Positions 55,390 to 64,000 of a DNA stretch of 64,000 bases are shown here, in pieces. The stretch comes from an uncultured Polaribacter sp. (GTDB taxonomy: Bacteria; Bacteroidota; Bacteroidia; Flavobacteriales; Flavobacteriaceae). The DNA lies in NCBI GenBank assembly GCA_943788865.1, contig CALSRX010000004.1:615720-679719 (forward strand), in the 5' to 3' direction. The number at the start of each line of letters is the position of its first letter. Positions within the stretch are counted from its first letter, which is position 1. Below the pieces are notes generated by a model. The model was not told the origin of the DNA and did no database searches. It was given only the letters and a program-made list of their open reading frames with translations. Both the position numbers and the translations under genes were made by a program.

Positions 55390-55791
55390 TTGAAATACGC
55401 TATAAAAGATATGGCAGAAAAATATTCAAATTCTAAAATTGAAATCAACACCAATATAAAAAACATAAGGCGTTATCATCAGAGTTTTGAAATTAAAGTA
55501 AATAATATCATTCAAGAACTGGTAAACAATATCTTAAAACACAGTAATGCCACTGAGGCAACTGTAGAAGTGGAAGAAAAAGACGGAATTTTATTTGTTA
55601 AGATTCAAGATAATGGTGATGGATTTGATAAAAAAGAAATCCCTAAAAAAGATGGCTTGGGAATTAACCAAATAGATGCTAGAATACAAATAATGAAGGG
55701 TAAATTCAGTATATATTCTGATACGAAATCTGGAACTAGAATTAAAATTGAACTTCCAATTTTAGAAAAAATAAAAGCTACCCACGTGTAG
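55390..55791 (+). pseudogene. HATPase domain remnant of a sensor histidine kinase
   Basis: 133 residues from a TTG. They carry the ATP-binding domain: N-box EIKVNNIIQELVNNILKHS, G1-box DNGDGFD, and GLGINQID. The frame upstream reads DLSHTLVSSVLLKFG, as in NarX/DegS-type kinases, but meets a stop after 19 codons, so the dimerisation and sensor parts are gone. It should pair with the truncated response regulator just before it. The system is decayed, or its broken parts are sequence errors. Confidence 0.7.
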
Positions 55792-56275
55792 CCAATTCAA
55801 TTATTTCCATATCTTTTATTTGATCTTTATCTACGGTAAAACGAATCATAGTTCTTACTTTATGAAAGCCATGATTTCCAGCAGCACCTGGATTTAAATG
55901 CAAAACATTTAACTTTTTATCAAATTGTATTTTTAAAATATGCGAGTGACCACAAATAAACAACTTAGGTGAAATATGTTGTAACTCTTCTCTAATACGT
56001 TGGTTGTATTTGCCTGGATAACCACCAATATGAGTCATCCAAACTGTTACATTTTCAACTGTAAACTTATTGTCTAAAGGAAATTCTAATCGAGCATCAG
56101 CATCATCAATATTTCCATAAACAGCTCGTAAAGGTTTTAATGATTTTATTGTATCTGTAACACTTAAATCACCAATATCACCTGCATGCCAAACTTCATC
56201 AGCTTGTTTTACAAATTTTAAAATTTGAGGATCAATATAACTGTGGGTATCCGATAAAAGAAGAATCTTTTTCAC
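55778..56275 (-). CDS. Metallophosphoesterase, YfcE/MJ0936 family
   Basis: A 165-residue phosphodiesterase. Motifs: LLSDTHSYID (residues 5-14), HAGDIGD (about 30), GNIDD (about 55) and CGHSHI (about 110). These are the metal ligands of the YfcE type. It hydrolyses phosphodiesters in the cytoplasm. It overlaps the end of the kinase remnant by 14 bases in convergent orientation. Confidence 0.88.
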   Translation of the reverse strand: MKKILLLSDTHSYIDPQILKFVKQADEVWHAGDIGDLSVTDTIKSLKPLRAVYGNIDDADARLEFPLDNKFTVENVTVWMTHIGGYPGKYNQRIREELQHISPKLFICGHSHILKIQFDKKLNVLHLNPGAAGNHGFHKVRTMIRFTVDKDQIKDMEIIELATRG

Positions 56276-56309
56276 GTTTTAAATATGCTAATAACCAAAT
56301 AAATTTATG

Positions 56310-56317
56310 TAGTTTTG
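56310..56317 (+). promoter_or_regulatory. Promoter -7 box of truA
   Basis: TAGTTTTG, a TAnnTTTG match, lies 23 bases before the TTG start of truA. Confidence 0.4.
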
Positions 56318-56340
56318 GTTCTTATAAAAGTACAGTTTTT

Positions 56341-57066
56341 TTGAGATATTTTATAGAACTTTCATACCAAGGTAAAAACTATCATGGTTGGCAAATACAA
56401 CCAGACGCTAACTCTATTCAAGAAGAACTTAACAAAGCGGTAAGTACTGTTTTACAAGAGGAAATTAGTGTTGTTGGAGCAGGAAGAACAGATACAGGAG
56501 TTCATGCTTCGCAAATGTTTGCTCATTTTGATACAACTAAAAGATTAGATAAAAACATTGTTTTTAAATTTAATTCACTATTGCCAGAAGATATTGTTGT
56601 GCATCATGTAAAAAAAGTCGCTGATGATAAACATGCAAGATTTGATGCTCTTACAAGAAGTTATGAATACAGAATTTGGTTAGGAAGAAACCCTTTTTTG
56701 TTAGAAACAACTTGGCAATTGTTTCATCAAAAGTTAGATGTTGATGCAATGAATGAAGCTGCTAAAATTTTATTGGAATTTGAAGACTTTCAAGCATTTT
56801 CTAAAGTAAAAACAGAAGTAAAAACATTTAATTGTAAGGTAGCAAAAGCTGTTTGGACTTATGAAGGAAATCAATTAACATTTCATATAACAGCAAATCG
56901 TTTTTTACGAAATATGGTTAGAGCCATTGTTGGTACTTTGGTTGATGTTGGTAAACATAAAATTACCAATCAAGATTTTAGAAATATAATTTTAAGTAAA
57001 GATAGAGCGAACGCAGGACTATCAGTTCCTGCAAAAGGGTTGTTTTTAACAGAAATCACTTATTAA
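56341..57066 (+). CDS. truA: tRNA pseudouridine(38-40) synthase
   Basis: A 241-residue enzyme. The catalytic aspartate is residue 51 in GAGRTDTGVHASQ, and the later blocks RSYEYRI and NRFLRNMVRAIVGTLVDVG are intact. It modifies uridines 38-40 in the tRNA anticodon arm. The start codon is TTG; no upstream alternative exists. The ABC exporter starts 2 bases after its stop. Confidence 0.93.
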   Translation: MRYFIELSYQGKNYHGWQIQPDANSIQEELNKAVSTVLQEEISVVGAGRTDTGVHASQMFAHFDTTKRLDKNIVFKFNSLLPEDIVVHHVKKVADDKHARFDALTRSYEYRIWLGRNPFLLETTWQLFHQKLDVDAMNEAAKILLEFEDFQAFSKVKTEVKTFNCKVAKAVWTYEGNQLTFHITANRFLRNMVRAIVGTLVDVGKHKITNQDFRNIILSKDRANAGLSVPAKGLFLTEITY

Positions 57067-57068
57067 AC

Positions 57069-58838
57069 ATGAGTAAAAAAGAGTCAGGAAAAGCATTTGA
57101 TGCAAAAATATTTATGAGAATTTTAAGTTTTGCAAAAAACTATAGAACTCATTTTATTATTGCAACTATAGCTGTTATTACCACTTCATTATTAGCAGTT
57201 GCTAGACCAATTTTACTTAAAGAAGCCGTAAAAGATTTTACAACAAATAAAAATGAAGAAACATTGTTGTATTATACATTAGTAATGCTTGGTGTTCTGA
57301 TAGCAGAAGTAGTGTTGCAAGTACTGTTTATCTATTTTGCTAATTGGATTGGGCAACATATTATTAGAGATATGCGGGCTAAAATATTTAGACATATTTT
57401 ACAGTTTAAAATGTCTTACTTCGATACTACTTCTGTTGGAAGGTTGGTAACTAGAGTGGTTTCAGATATCGAAACCATTGCAAGTTCTTTTAGTCAAGGG
57501 TTGTTCATGATTATTAGTGATGTATTACAAATGTTAGTCGTAATAGTTGCAATGCTTTTTATAAATTGGCAGTTAGCCTTAATTGCTTTAGCGGTTTTAC
57601 CTATATTAATTTACGCAACAAAATTATTTCAAATTGCTATAAAATCTACCTTTCAAGAAGTAAGAACTCAAGTGGCAAATCTTAACGGATTTGTTCAAGA
57701 AAGAGTAACAGGAATGAACATCGTTCAGTTATTTAGTAGAGAGAAAATTGAATATGAAAAGTTTATGGATATAAACGATAAGCATAAAAAAGCTCATATA
57801 AAGGCAGTTTGGTATTATTCTATTTTCTTTCCGGTAGCAGAAATTTTGTCTTCAATTGCAATCGGATTATTGGTTTGGTATGGTGGTTTACAATCTGTAA
57901 ATAATGTTGCAGTAGAACCAGGTGAGATTATGAGTTTTATTATGATGACTCAAATGTTGTTTAGACCTTTACGACAAATTGCGGATAAATTTAACACCTT
58001 ACAAATGGGAATTGTCTCTGGAGAACGTGTTTTCGGAGTGCTAGATACACAAAGTAGTATTGATAAAAACGGAACTGTTTTCGCTGAACATTTACAAGGT
58101 AAAATTGAGTTTAAAAATGTTCGTTTTAGCTATATAAAAGATGAAGAAGTTTTAAAAGGAATTTCTTTACAGGTAGAAAAAGGGCAAACCGTTGCCATTG
58201 TTGGAGCAACGGGAGCAGGAAAATCTACCATTATCAATTTAATCAATCGTTTTTATGAAATAAATGCTGGTGAGATTTGTGTAGATGGAGTTTCTGTAAA
58301 AGACTATGAAATTAATTCTTTACGAAATCAAATTGCAATTGTATTACAGGATGTTTTTTTGTTTTCGGATTCAATTTTAAACAACATCACTTTAAAAAAT
58401 GATAAAATAACATTTGAAGAAGTTCAGGAAGCAGCAAAACAGATTGGGATTCACGATTTTATCATGAGCTTACCAGGTGGCTATGATTATAATGTAAAAG
58501 AAAGAGGAGCAATGCTTTCTTCTGGTCAGCGTCAATTAATTGCATTTTTAAGAGCGTATGTTAGTAAACCAAGTATTTTAATTTTAGACGAAGCTACATC
58601 TTCTGTAGATTCTCATGCGGAACATATGATACAATTTGCTACAGATACCATTACAAAAGGAAGAACGTCTATTGTAATTGCTCATAGATTAACAACAATA
58701 AAAAAAGCCGATAAAATTGTTGTGATGGATAAAGGATTGATTGTTGAAGAAGGAACACATCAAGAATTGTTAGAGAAGTCGGAAGGATTTTATAAAAATC
58801 TATACGATAAGCAATTTAGTAGTGTAGAAGTTGTTTAG
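57069..58838 (+). CDS. MsbA-like ABC exporter (ATPase-permease fusion)
   Basis: A 589-residue half-transporter with six helices (residues 25-320) and a C-terminal ATPase. Walker A is GATGAGKST (about 379-387), the signature LSSGQRQLIAFLRA (about 480) and Walker B ILILDEATSSVD. It is an exporter of the MsbA/LmrA type, perhaps for lipids or multiple drugs. It is cotranscribed with truA. The substrate cannot be told from the sequence. Confidence 0.88.
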   Translation: MSKKESGKAFDAKIFMRILSFAKNYRTHFIIATIAVITTSLLAVARPILLKEAVKDFTTNKNEETLLYYTLVMLGVLIAEVVLQVLFIYFANWIGQHIIRDMRAKIFRHILQFKMSYFDTTSVGRLVTRVVSDIETIASSFSQGLFMIISDVLQMLVVIVAMLFINWQLALIALAVLPILIYATKLFQIAIKSTFQEVRTQVANLNGFVQERVTGMNIVQLFSREKIEYEKFMDINDKHKKAHIKAVWYYSIFFPVAEILSSIAIGLLVWYGGLQSVNNVAVEPGEIMSFIMMTQMLFRPLRQIADKFNTLQMGIVSGERVFGVLDTQSSIDKNGTVFAEHLQGKIEFKNVRFSYIKDEEVLKGISLQVEKGQTVAIVGATGAGKSTIINLINRFYEINAGEICVDGVSVKDYEINSLRNQIAIVLQDVFLFSDSILNNITLKNDKITFEEVQEAAKQIGIHDFIMSLPGGYDYNVKERGAMLSSGQRQLIAFLRAYVSKPSILILDEATSSVDSHAEHMIQFATDTITKGRTSIVIAHRLTTIKKADKIVVMDKGLIVEEGTHQELLEKSEGFYKNLYDKQFSSVEVV

Positions 58839-59605
58839 TTTAAATCTTCTTTAATTTTTTCAATTAATTCGTTGTAATCTGTATACAAATCAAAAGCCCC
58901 ATCTTTGATATAAGAGATTTCTCCAGTTTCTTCAGAAACCAATAAACACAAAGCATCTGTTTTTTCTGTTACACCAATCGCTGCTTTATGACGTAAGCCA
59001 AAACGAGCAGGAATTTTTTCGCTAGATAATGGTAAAACAACACGAGTTGCAACAATAAAGTTATCTCTAATGACGGTTGCTCCATCGTGTAACGGACTGT
59101 TTTTGTAAAATATACTTTCTAAAATTGCTTCGTTAACAACAGCGTTCATTTGATCACCATTCGCTAAAAAATCTAAATTATTTGTGCGCTCAATAACAAT
59201 TAATGCACCTGTTTTAGTTTTAGACAATTTGATACAAGAATTAACAATAGTATCAACATCTGTTTCAGATTCAATTTCAGATTTTAAAAATTTTAATTGC
59301 TTTAAAAAACTTCTTTTTGATGAGAAATTTGTAGTTCCAATCATTAATAAAAATTTCCTAATTTCCTGCTGAAAAACAATTATCAGGGCAATAACTCCAC
59401 CACTTAATAAATAACCTAAGATACCACTTAACATTTCCATTTTTAGCGCTTGTGTCACTTTCCAAATCAAGAAAATAAATGCAATTCCTAAAAAAATATT
59501 AATAGCAACAGTGCCTTTTAAAAGCTTGTAAATGTAATATAACAGTGCAGCAACTAGAAGAATATCTAGAATGTCTAAAATAGAAAAATCAATAAAGTCT
59601 AACAT
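58835..59605 (-). CDS. cdaA: Diadenylate cyclase CdaA
   Basis: A 256-residue membrane enzyme that makes cyclic di-AMP from two ATP. Three N-terminal hydrophobic helices (about 13-90) are followed by a DAC domain with the motif DGA at residues 174-176 (HDGATVIRDN) and the second motif at 205-207, where RHK is read instead of the usual RHR. It should control osmolyte and potassium handling. It overlaps the ABC exporter by four bases in convergent orientation. Confidence 0.9.
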   Translation of the reverse strand: MLDFIDFSILDILDILLVAALLYYIYKLLKGTVAINIFLGIAFIFLIWKVTQALKMEMLSGILGYLLSGGVIALIIVFQQEIRKFLLMIGTTNFSSKRSFLKQLKFLKSEIESETDVDTIVNSCIKLSKTKTGALIVIERTNNLDFLANGDQMNAVVNEAILESIFYKNSPLHDGATVIRDNFIVATRVVLPLSSEKIPARFGLRHKAAIGVTEKTDALCLLVSEETGEISYIKDGAFDLYTDYNELIEKIKEDLN

Positions 59606-59640
59606 GTTTTATTTGCTGATGATGTAAATGTACAGAAAAA

Positions 59641-60465
59641 TTAAGAGAGTTGCTCAACAATTTTAATTGCTTCCATGGCTTCCTTTACATCATGTACTCT
59701 AAGAATATTTGCTCCATTTAACAACGCAATGGTGTTTGCGGAAGTGGTTGCGTTTAATGCTAAATGCGGTGTTATTTCTAAAGGTTTGTATAACATCGAT
59801 TTTCTAGAAATACCAACTAAAATTGGAGCATCTAAGTTTTTAAAAAGCGATAAATTCTTTAATAATTCGTAATTGTGTTCGATGGTTTTTCCAAAACCAA
59901 AACCAACATCAATTAGTACATCGTTTACTTTTAATTGATGTAGCTTAAAAAGTTGCTCAGCAAAAAAGGAAATCACTTCCTTTGTGATGTCCTCATAATT
60001 TGGGCTTTCTTGCATGTTTTGTGGCGTTCCTAACATGTGCATTAGTATATACGGAACTTGTAATTTAGCAACAGTTTCAAACATGTATGCGTCTATTTTT
60101 CCTCCAGAAATATCATTAATCATCGCTGCGCCAGCTTCAATGGTTTTTTGAGCAACGTTGCTCCTAAAGGTGTCTACCGAAATAATAATTTCAGGAAAAT
60201 TTTGCACTAATAATTCTACGATTGGCAGAATACGCTGTAATTCTACTTCTTCAGAAATATGCATTGCTCCAGGTCTAGAAGAATAGGCGCCAACATCTAT
60301 AAAAGTGGCACCTTCAGAAAGCATTTTTTCTAATTGTAGTAAAATGTCCGTTTCTTTTTTGTATTTGCCACCATCAAAAAAAGAATCTGGGGTAACATTT
60401 AAAATCCCCATTACCTTTGGAGAAGAAATATCAATTAATTTTTTATTACAATTTATAGTCATCAT
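59641..60465 (-). CDS. folP: Dihydropteroate synthase
   Basis: A 274-residue TIM-barrel enzyme that joins p-aminobenzoate to hydroxymethyl-dihydropterin diphosphate in folate synthesis. The signatures VMGILNVTPDSFFDGG (residues 18-33) and DVGAYSSRPGA (about 57-67) are present, and DVGFGFGKT closes the pterin pocket. The start overlaps the stop of the LOG-family gene by one base, so the two are coupled. Confidence 0.93.
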   Translation of the reverse strand: MMTINCNKKLIDISSPKVMGILNVTPDSFFDGGKYKKETDILLQLEKMLSEGATFIDVGAYSSRPGAMHISEEVELQRILPIVELLVQNFPEIIISVDTFRSNVAQKTIEAGAAMINDISGGKIDAYMFETVAKLQVPYILMHMLGTPQNMQESPNYEDITKEVISFFAEQLFKLHQLKVNDVLIDVGFGFGKTIEHNYELLKNLSLFKNLDAPILVGISRKSMLYKPLEITPHLALNATTSANTIALLNGANILRVHDVKEAMEAIKIVEQLS

Positions 60466-61046
60466 TAACGTACAACTTTATCAATAACGTGCATTTTTTC
60501 TGGGGCCTTATAATTTTGCATTTGTTTTATTAATCCTTCAACAGTAGTATCTACCAAAACTAATTCTCTATTTTGCGGTTTTAAAAACCCTTCCTGAACC
60601 ATCACTTCTAATTGTTGCAACATATGATCAAAAAAACCATTCACATTTAAAATACCAATTGGCTTTTGTTCAATATGTAATTGCCCCAAAGTCAATGCTT
60701 CAAATAATTCATCTAAAGTGCCAAATCCACCAGGAAGCGTAATATAACCGTCAATTAATTTACTCATAATTACTTTACGTTCGCTCATTTTTTTGGTGAT
60801 AATTAGCTCTGTAACGTCTCTATTTACAACTTCTTCGTGTTCTAATAACTTCGGAATAACACCAATAACGTTTCCTTTTTTAGCAAGAATTGTATTGGCA
60901 AGAACACCCATCAATCCAATTTTTCCACCACCATACACCATGGTAATATTGTTTTTTACAAAGGTTTTTCCTAATTCAATGGCTGCTTCTTTATAAACCG
61001 AATTAAAACCACTGCTAGAACCGCAAAAAACAACTACTTTTTTCAT
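60465..61046 (-). CDS. LOG family protein (TIGR00730, Rossmann-fold nucleotide phosphoribohydrolase-like)
   Basis: A 193-residue protein. The motif PGGFGTLDELFE (about 100-111) is the PGGxGTxxE signature of the LOG family and GSSSGFNS (10-17) the N-terminal loop. Members cleave nucleoside monophosphates to a base and ribose phosphate, as in cytokinin activation; in bacteria the substrate is often AMP. It precedes folP with one base overlap. Confidence 0.9.
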   Translation of the reverse strand: MKKVVVFCGSSSGFNSVYKEAAIELGKTFVKNNITMVYGGGKIGLMGVLANTILAKKGNVIGVIPKLLEHEEVVNRDVTELIITKKMSERKVIMSKLIDGYITLPGGFGTLDELFEALTLGQLHIEQKPIGILNVNGFFDHMLQQLEVMVQEGFLKPQNRELVLVDTTVEGLIKQMQNYKAPEKMHVIDKVVR

Positions 61047-61135
61047 AAATAATGATTTCTAAATTTCTTCAGTAAAAATAAATGAAAAGCTTTGAAGATT
61101 TACTATTTTTACGGAAATACTTTATTTTAAGATTT

Positions 61136-61672
61136 ATGCAGAATACGTCGAAACAATACAATGCAGTAGTAGAAGAATGTAGAAGTTTGTTTATTAAAAA
61201 AATGAGTGATTATGGTAGCGCATGGCGAATTTTACGCTTACCCTCTTTAACCGATCAAATTTTTATAAAAGCACAACGTATTAGACAATTGCAAGAAAAT
61301 GCGGTTCGTAAAGTTGATGAAGGTGAAAGAGGTGAGTTTATTGGTATTATTAATTATTGTGTAATGGCTTTAATTCAGATCGAATTAGGTGTTGTTGAAA
61401 ATCCAGATGTTTCTACAGAAGAAGCAACAGAATTGTACGACAAACACATTGCAATTACCAAAGAGTTGATGGAAAACAAAAACCACGATTATGGTGAAGC
61501 TTGGCGTGATATGCGAATTTCTTCCTTAACGGATTTGATATTGCAAAAGTTGTTGCGTGTTAAAACTATTGAGAACAATAAAGGAAAAACATTGGTTTCT
61601 GAAGGAATTGATGCCAATTATCAAGACATGATTAATTATGCAATTTTTGCAATGATTCACATGGGTAGTTAG
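61136..61672 (+). CDS. DUF1599 domain protein
   Basis: A 178-residue protein made of two similar halves (each with the pattern KMSDYGSAWRILRLPSLTDQI or KNHDYGEAWRDMRISSLTDLI). It is all-alpha and resembles MazG/dUTPase-type folds, but this is only suggestive. The frame is open to 61082, but a promoter-like TATTTTTA at 61104-61111 lies inside that extension and the family start MQNTSKQYN is at 61136. Confidence 0.85.
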   Translation: MQNTSKQYNAVVEECRSLFIKKMSDYGSAWRILRLPSLTDQIFIKAQRIRQLQENAVRKVDEGERGEFIGIINYCVMALIQIELGVVENPDVSTEEATELYDKHIAITKELMENKNHDYGEAWRDMRISSLTDLILQKLLRVKTIENNKGKTLVSEGIDANYQDMINYAIFAMIHMGS

Positions 61673-61756
61673 TTGCAAAGACACAAAGAATCAGAGAAGC
61701 AAAGTTCAGAGTAAAAAAAGTTTTGTCTTTGCAAGTCTTGCCTGCCGGAAGGCAGG
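61673..61756. repeat. Intergenic inverted repeat with a GC-rich hairpin
   Basis: TTGCAAAGACA (61673-61683) faces TGTCTTTGCAA (61724-61734). Next is the hairpin CCTGCC-GGAA-GGCAGG (61741-61756). The second resembles the core of the repeat at 5982. Both may be dispersed repeats of this genome. Confidence 0.5.
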
Positions 61757-61804
61757 GAACGAATTAATCTTTATATGAAATAATAGAACAAATAAAATAC
61801 AACT

Positions 61805-62770
61805 ATGAAACTACTAGTACACCTTTCAAGAATTTTTGTCGGAGCGATGTTTATCTTTTCTGGCTTTGTAAAATTGGTAGACCCAATTGGCTCTCAATAC
61901 AAATTTGAAGAATATTTTAACGAGAGTGTGTTAGATATGGAATATTTAATTCCATTTGCATTGGCATTTTCTATTGTATTAATTTTAGCAGAAATAATGT
62001 TGGGAATCATCTTATTGTTAGGATATAGAGCAAAAGCAACATTATGGAGTTTATTGTTATTGTCTACCATATTCTTGTTCTTAACTTGGTATTCTGCCTA
62101 TTACAACAAAGTAACAGATTGTGGATGTTTTGGGGATGCTATTAAATTAACACCTTGGGAAACGTTCTATAAAAATGTAATCTTAATCGGATTAATTTTA
62201 TTGATGCTGATTAGAGTAAAAGACATCAAATCTATTTTTTCTGTAAAGGTTTCGCAAGCGATAACTATCTTATCATTGGTTTCGTTTTTATACATCACTT
62301 ACCATGTGTTGGTACATTTGCCAATTATTGATTTTAGAGCGTATGCGGTTGGAAATAACATTCAAGAAGGAATGAAGTACAAAGATGATGGAGAGCTTCC
62401 TAAAATTCATGATTTCTATTTAGAAGATGCACAAGAAGATTTAGCTCCAGAAATTCTAGAGAAAGAAAAAGTATTGTTGATTATTGTACATTCGTTAGAC
62501 AAAGCAGATACAAACGGATTTAAAACCATCAAAGAAATTGCAAACAAAGCAATTGCTAAAGGTTACGCTGTTTATGGCGCTTCAGCTTCTTTTACAGACG
62601 AATTATTGTTGGCAAAAGAAAAATACGAACTACCATTTGATTTTCTGTTTTGTGATGGAACAACTTTGAAAACCATGGTAAGAGCAAATCCAGGAATTAT
62701 GATGCTTGAGAAAGGAACAATACTAGGAAAATGGAATTGGTCTGATGCGGATAAAATTGAATTAAAATAA
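61805..62770 (+). CDS. BT_3928-type DoxX-like membrane protein
   Basis: A 321-residue protein. A DoxX/MauE-like domain of four or five hydrophobic helices covers residues 1-175, with a CGCF motif in VTDCGCFGDAI near residue 105. A soluble C-terminal domain with a thioredoxin-like pattern covers about 195-321. It may pass electrons or take part in thiol redox in the inner membrane; the role is not known. It starts a short run with crcB, which begins 1 base after its stop. Confidence 0.82.
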   Translation: MKLLVHLSRIFVGAMFIFSGFVKLVDPIGSQYKFEEYFNESVLDMEYLIPFALAFSIVLILAEIMLGIILLLGYRAKATLWSLLLLSTIFLFLTWYSAYYNKVTDCGCFGDAIKLTPWETFYKNVILIGLILLMLIRVKDIKSIFSVKVSQAITILSLVSFLYITYHVLVHLPIIDFRAYAVGNNIQEGMKYKDDGELPKIHDFYLEDAQEDLAPEILEKEKVLLIIVHSLDKADTNGFKTIKEIANKAIAKGYAVYGASASFTDELLLAKEKYELPFDFLFCDGTTLKTMVRANPGIMMLEKGTILGKWNWSDADKIELK

Positions 62771-62771
62771 G

Positions 62772-63137
62772 ATGAAACAATTACTGCTTGTTTTTATTGG
62801 TGGCGGATTTGGAAGTGCATTGCGTTTTTTATTCGGGAAATTCTTAAATAATTCTGAAAACGGAATTCCATACGGAACATTCTTAGCCAATATTTTAGGT
62901 AGTTTATTTATTGGACTTATTCTAGGGTATGCTGCAAAAAATGAAGCCTTAACAGAAAATCACACGTTATTATTGGCAACAGGATTTTGTGGAGGTTTTA
63001 CAACTTTTTCAACATTTGCCTATGAAAATCATGTGTTTTTAAAATCAGGAGATTTTACAAGTTTTGCATTTTATACGATTGCAAGTTTTGTGGTTGGGTT
63101 CTTGGCTGTTTTTGCAGGAATTTATATTGTTAAGTAA
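62772..63137 (+). CDS. crcB: Fluoride channel/exporter CrcB
   Basis: A 121-residue membrane protein with four helices. The motifs GGGFGSALRFL (10-20), TFLANILGSLFIGL (about 36-49) and GFCGGFTTFSTFAYE (about 71-85) are those of the Fluc/CrcB family, which passes fluoride out of the cell as a dual-topology dimer. No fluoride riboswitch is seen, because the gene follows the upstream gene by one base. Confidence 0.93.
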   Translation: MKQLLLVFIGGGFGSALRFLFGKFLNNSENGIPYGTFLANILGSLFIGLILGYAAKNEALTENHTLLLATGFCGGFTTFSTFAYENHVFLKSGDFTSFAFYTIASFVVGFLAVFAGIYIVK

Positions 63138-63151
63138 GATAAAACAATTGT

Positions 63152-63240
63152 CCTTTCGAGCGGAGTCGAGAAATTTATTTCAAAAGAAACAGAAAATTAA
63201 ATGTCATTTCGACAGAGAGAAGAATGAACGACGAGAAATC
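63152..63240. repeat. Dispersed repeat with inverted ends
   Basis: TTTCGAGCGGAGTCGAGAAAT and, 50 bases on, ATGTCATTTCGACAGAGAG then CGACGAGAAATC, a pattern common in Flavobacteriaceae intergenic DNA. It lies between crcB and the enoyl-CoA hydratase gene. Confidence 0.45.
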
Positions 63241-63275
63241 TCATTAGTTGAGCTCCGTCAAATAATAAATATCAA

Positions 63276-63977
63276 ATGAACGAAGTAGTACATTACAAAA
63301 GCGACGAATATTATGCAATAATTACCATTGCAAACGGAAAAGCAAATGCTATTTCTCATGAAGTTATTGAAGGGCTAAACACTAGTTTAGATAAAGCATT
63401 AGAAGAAAACAAAGTTGTTATTTTAACTGGGCAGCCAGGAATTTTTTCTGCTGGATTTGATTTAAAAGTAATGACCAAATCACCAGAATCAGCAAAAGAA
63501 TTGGTTACAAAAGGATCTAAACTGTCACTAAGAATGTTGTCTTTTCCAAAACCAATAATTATTGCTTGTAATGGACATGCGATTGCTAAAGGAGCTTTTT
63601 TATTGCTGTCTTCAGATTATAGAATTGGAGTAGAAGGCGACTATAAAATAGGAATGAATGAAGTGCAAATAGGCATGACCATGCATCACGCAGGAATAGC
63701 CATTGCTAGAGCAAAATTATCACATACCTATTTAGATAGAAGCGTAAACAATTCAGAGATTTACAATCCGAAAGAAGCTGTAAAAGCTGGATTTTTAGAT
63801 GTAATTGTTCCTGAAGATCAATTATTGCCAACTGCAATAAAAGCTGCTAAATTATTTAGTCAATTGAATGAAAAAGCACACGCAGCTACAAAATTAAAAG
63901 TAAGAAAACCGCATTTAGAAGCAATTGAAAAAGCAATTGAGCTAGATTTACAAGAAGAAATAGCTATCAATCCTTAA
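63276..63977 (+). CDS. Enoyl-CoA hydratase/isomerase family protein
   Basis: A 233-residue crotonase-fold protein. The N-terminal oxyanion-hole segment ILTGQPGIFSAGFDLKVM (about 49-66) and the second glycine-containing loop ACNGHAIAKGAFLLLSSDYRIG (about 97-118) are present. The usual catalytic glutamates are not clear: in hydratases one Glu lies near residue 125, where MNEVQIGMTMHHAG is read. It may act on an acyl-CoA other than crotonyl-CoA. The stop codon lies inside the window. Confidence 0.85.
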   Translation: MNEVVHYKSDEYYAIITIANGKANAISHEVIEGLNTSLDKALEENKVVILTGQPGIFSAGFDLKVMTKSPESAKELVTKGSKLSLRMLSFPKPIIIACNGHAIAKGAFLLLSSDYRIGVEGDYKIGMNEVQIGMTMHHAGIAIARAKLSHTYLDRSVNNSEIYNPKEAVKAGFLDVIVPEDQLLPTAIKAAKLFSQLNEKAHAATKLKVRKPHLEAIEKAIELDLQEEIAINP

Positions 63978-64000
63978 TGCTTTTTATACGCTTTAACTCC

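Noticed and set aside
62771..62772. Fluoride riboswitch before crcB
   Set aside because: There is only one base between the upstream gene and crcB, so no room for an aptamer.
63064..63279. Open frame between crcB and the enoyl-CoA hydratase gene
   Set aside because: It overlaps crcB in another frame and is made of a dispersed repeat (FRAESRNLFQKK-type reading); not a gene.

Overview
The window is AT-rich DNA from a member of the Bacteroidota, most likely a marine Flavobacteriaceae (Polaribacter/Tenacibaculum-like). This rests on type IX secretion (T9SS) C-terminal tails, promoters of the TAnnTTTG (-7) type, the mevalonate route with a GYDIA-family kinase, DUF6090, DUF4293, DUF4836 and BT_3928-type proteins, and a Rho factor with a long basic insert. 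No taxonomic search could be run.

Layout. (1) 1-18.5 kb is core chromosome: a thioredoxin-like protein, a POT peptide transporter, the mevalonate genes (HMG-CoA reductase, GYDIA kinase, diphosphomevalonate decarboxylase, mevalonate kinase) with a UbiA prenyltransferase, an RluB-type pseudouridine synthase, and a histidine-utilisation operon (hutH-hutU-hutI) divergent from a LysR regulator. (2) 18.5-44.1 kb is an accessory region inserted at the 3' end of a tRNA-Phe gene. Three direct copies of the tRNA 3' end (18501, 32954, 44110) divide it into two tandem islands; one tyrosine recombinase survives at the left end of the second. The islands carry three copies of one cassette: a T9SS-sorted surface protein, a 54-55 residue exported micro-protein, and a secreted protein with a C-terminal C-type-lectin-like (DUF1566 / Fib_succ_major) domain. 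They also hold an ABC transporter with a DUF4836 lipoprotein, a polymerase-A-like fragment, an adhesin fragment, a secreted flavodoxin, and an HPr-kinase-like protein with a PqqD-like N-terminus paired with a nucleotidyltransferase. (3) 44.2-64 kb is core chromosome again: coaX, an outer-membrane protein, a TPR protein, lptC, a CNNM/CorC protein, a PpiD-like foldase, rho, a decayed two-component system, truA, an MsbA-like ABC exporter, cdaA, folP, a LOG-family protein, DUF1599, a DoxX-like protein, crcB and an enoyl-CoA hydratase.

The most interesting part is the cassette family. Its third gene ends in sequence that looks like the variable region of a diversity-generating retroelement (DGR). 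Codons there end in C far more often than in the surrounding AT-rich DNA, the 3' end is conserved, a GC-rich hairpin follows, and then comes a short protein resembling a DGR accessory protein. No reverse transcriptase is in the window. The micro-protein between the two surface genes is predicted to release only about 9-10 residues after signal cleavage.

Several genes, mostly in the repeated cassettes, carry single-base indels. These could be true decay or consensus errors, so the affected genes are marked and should be checked against reads.
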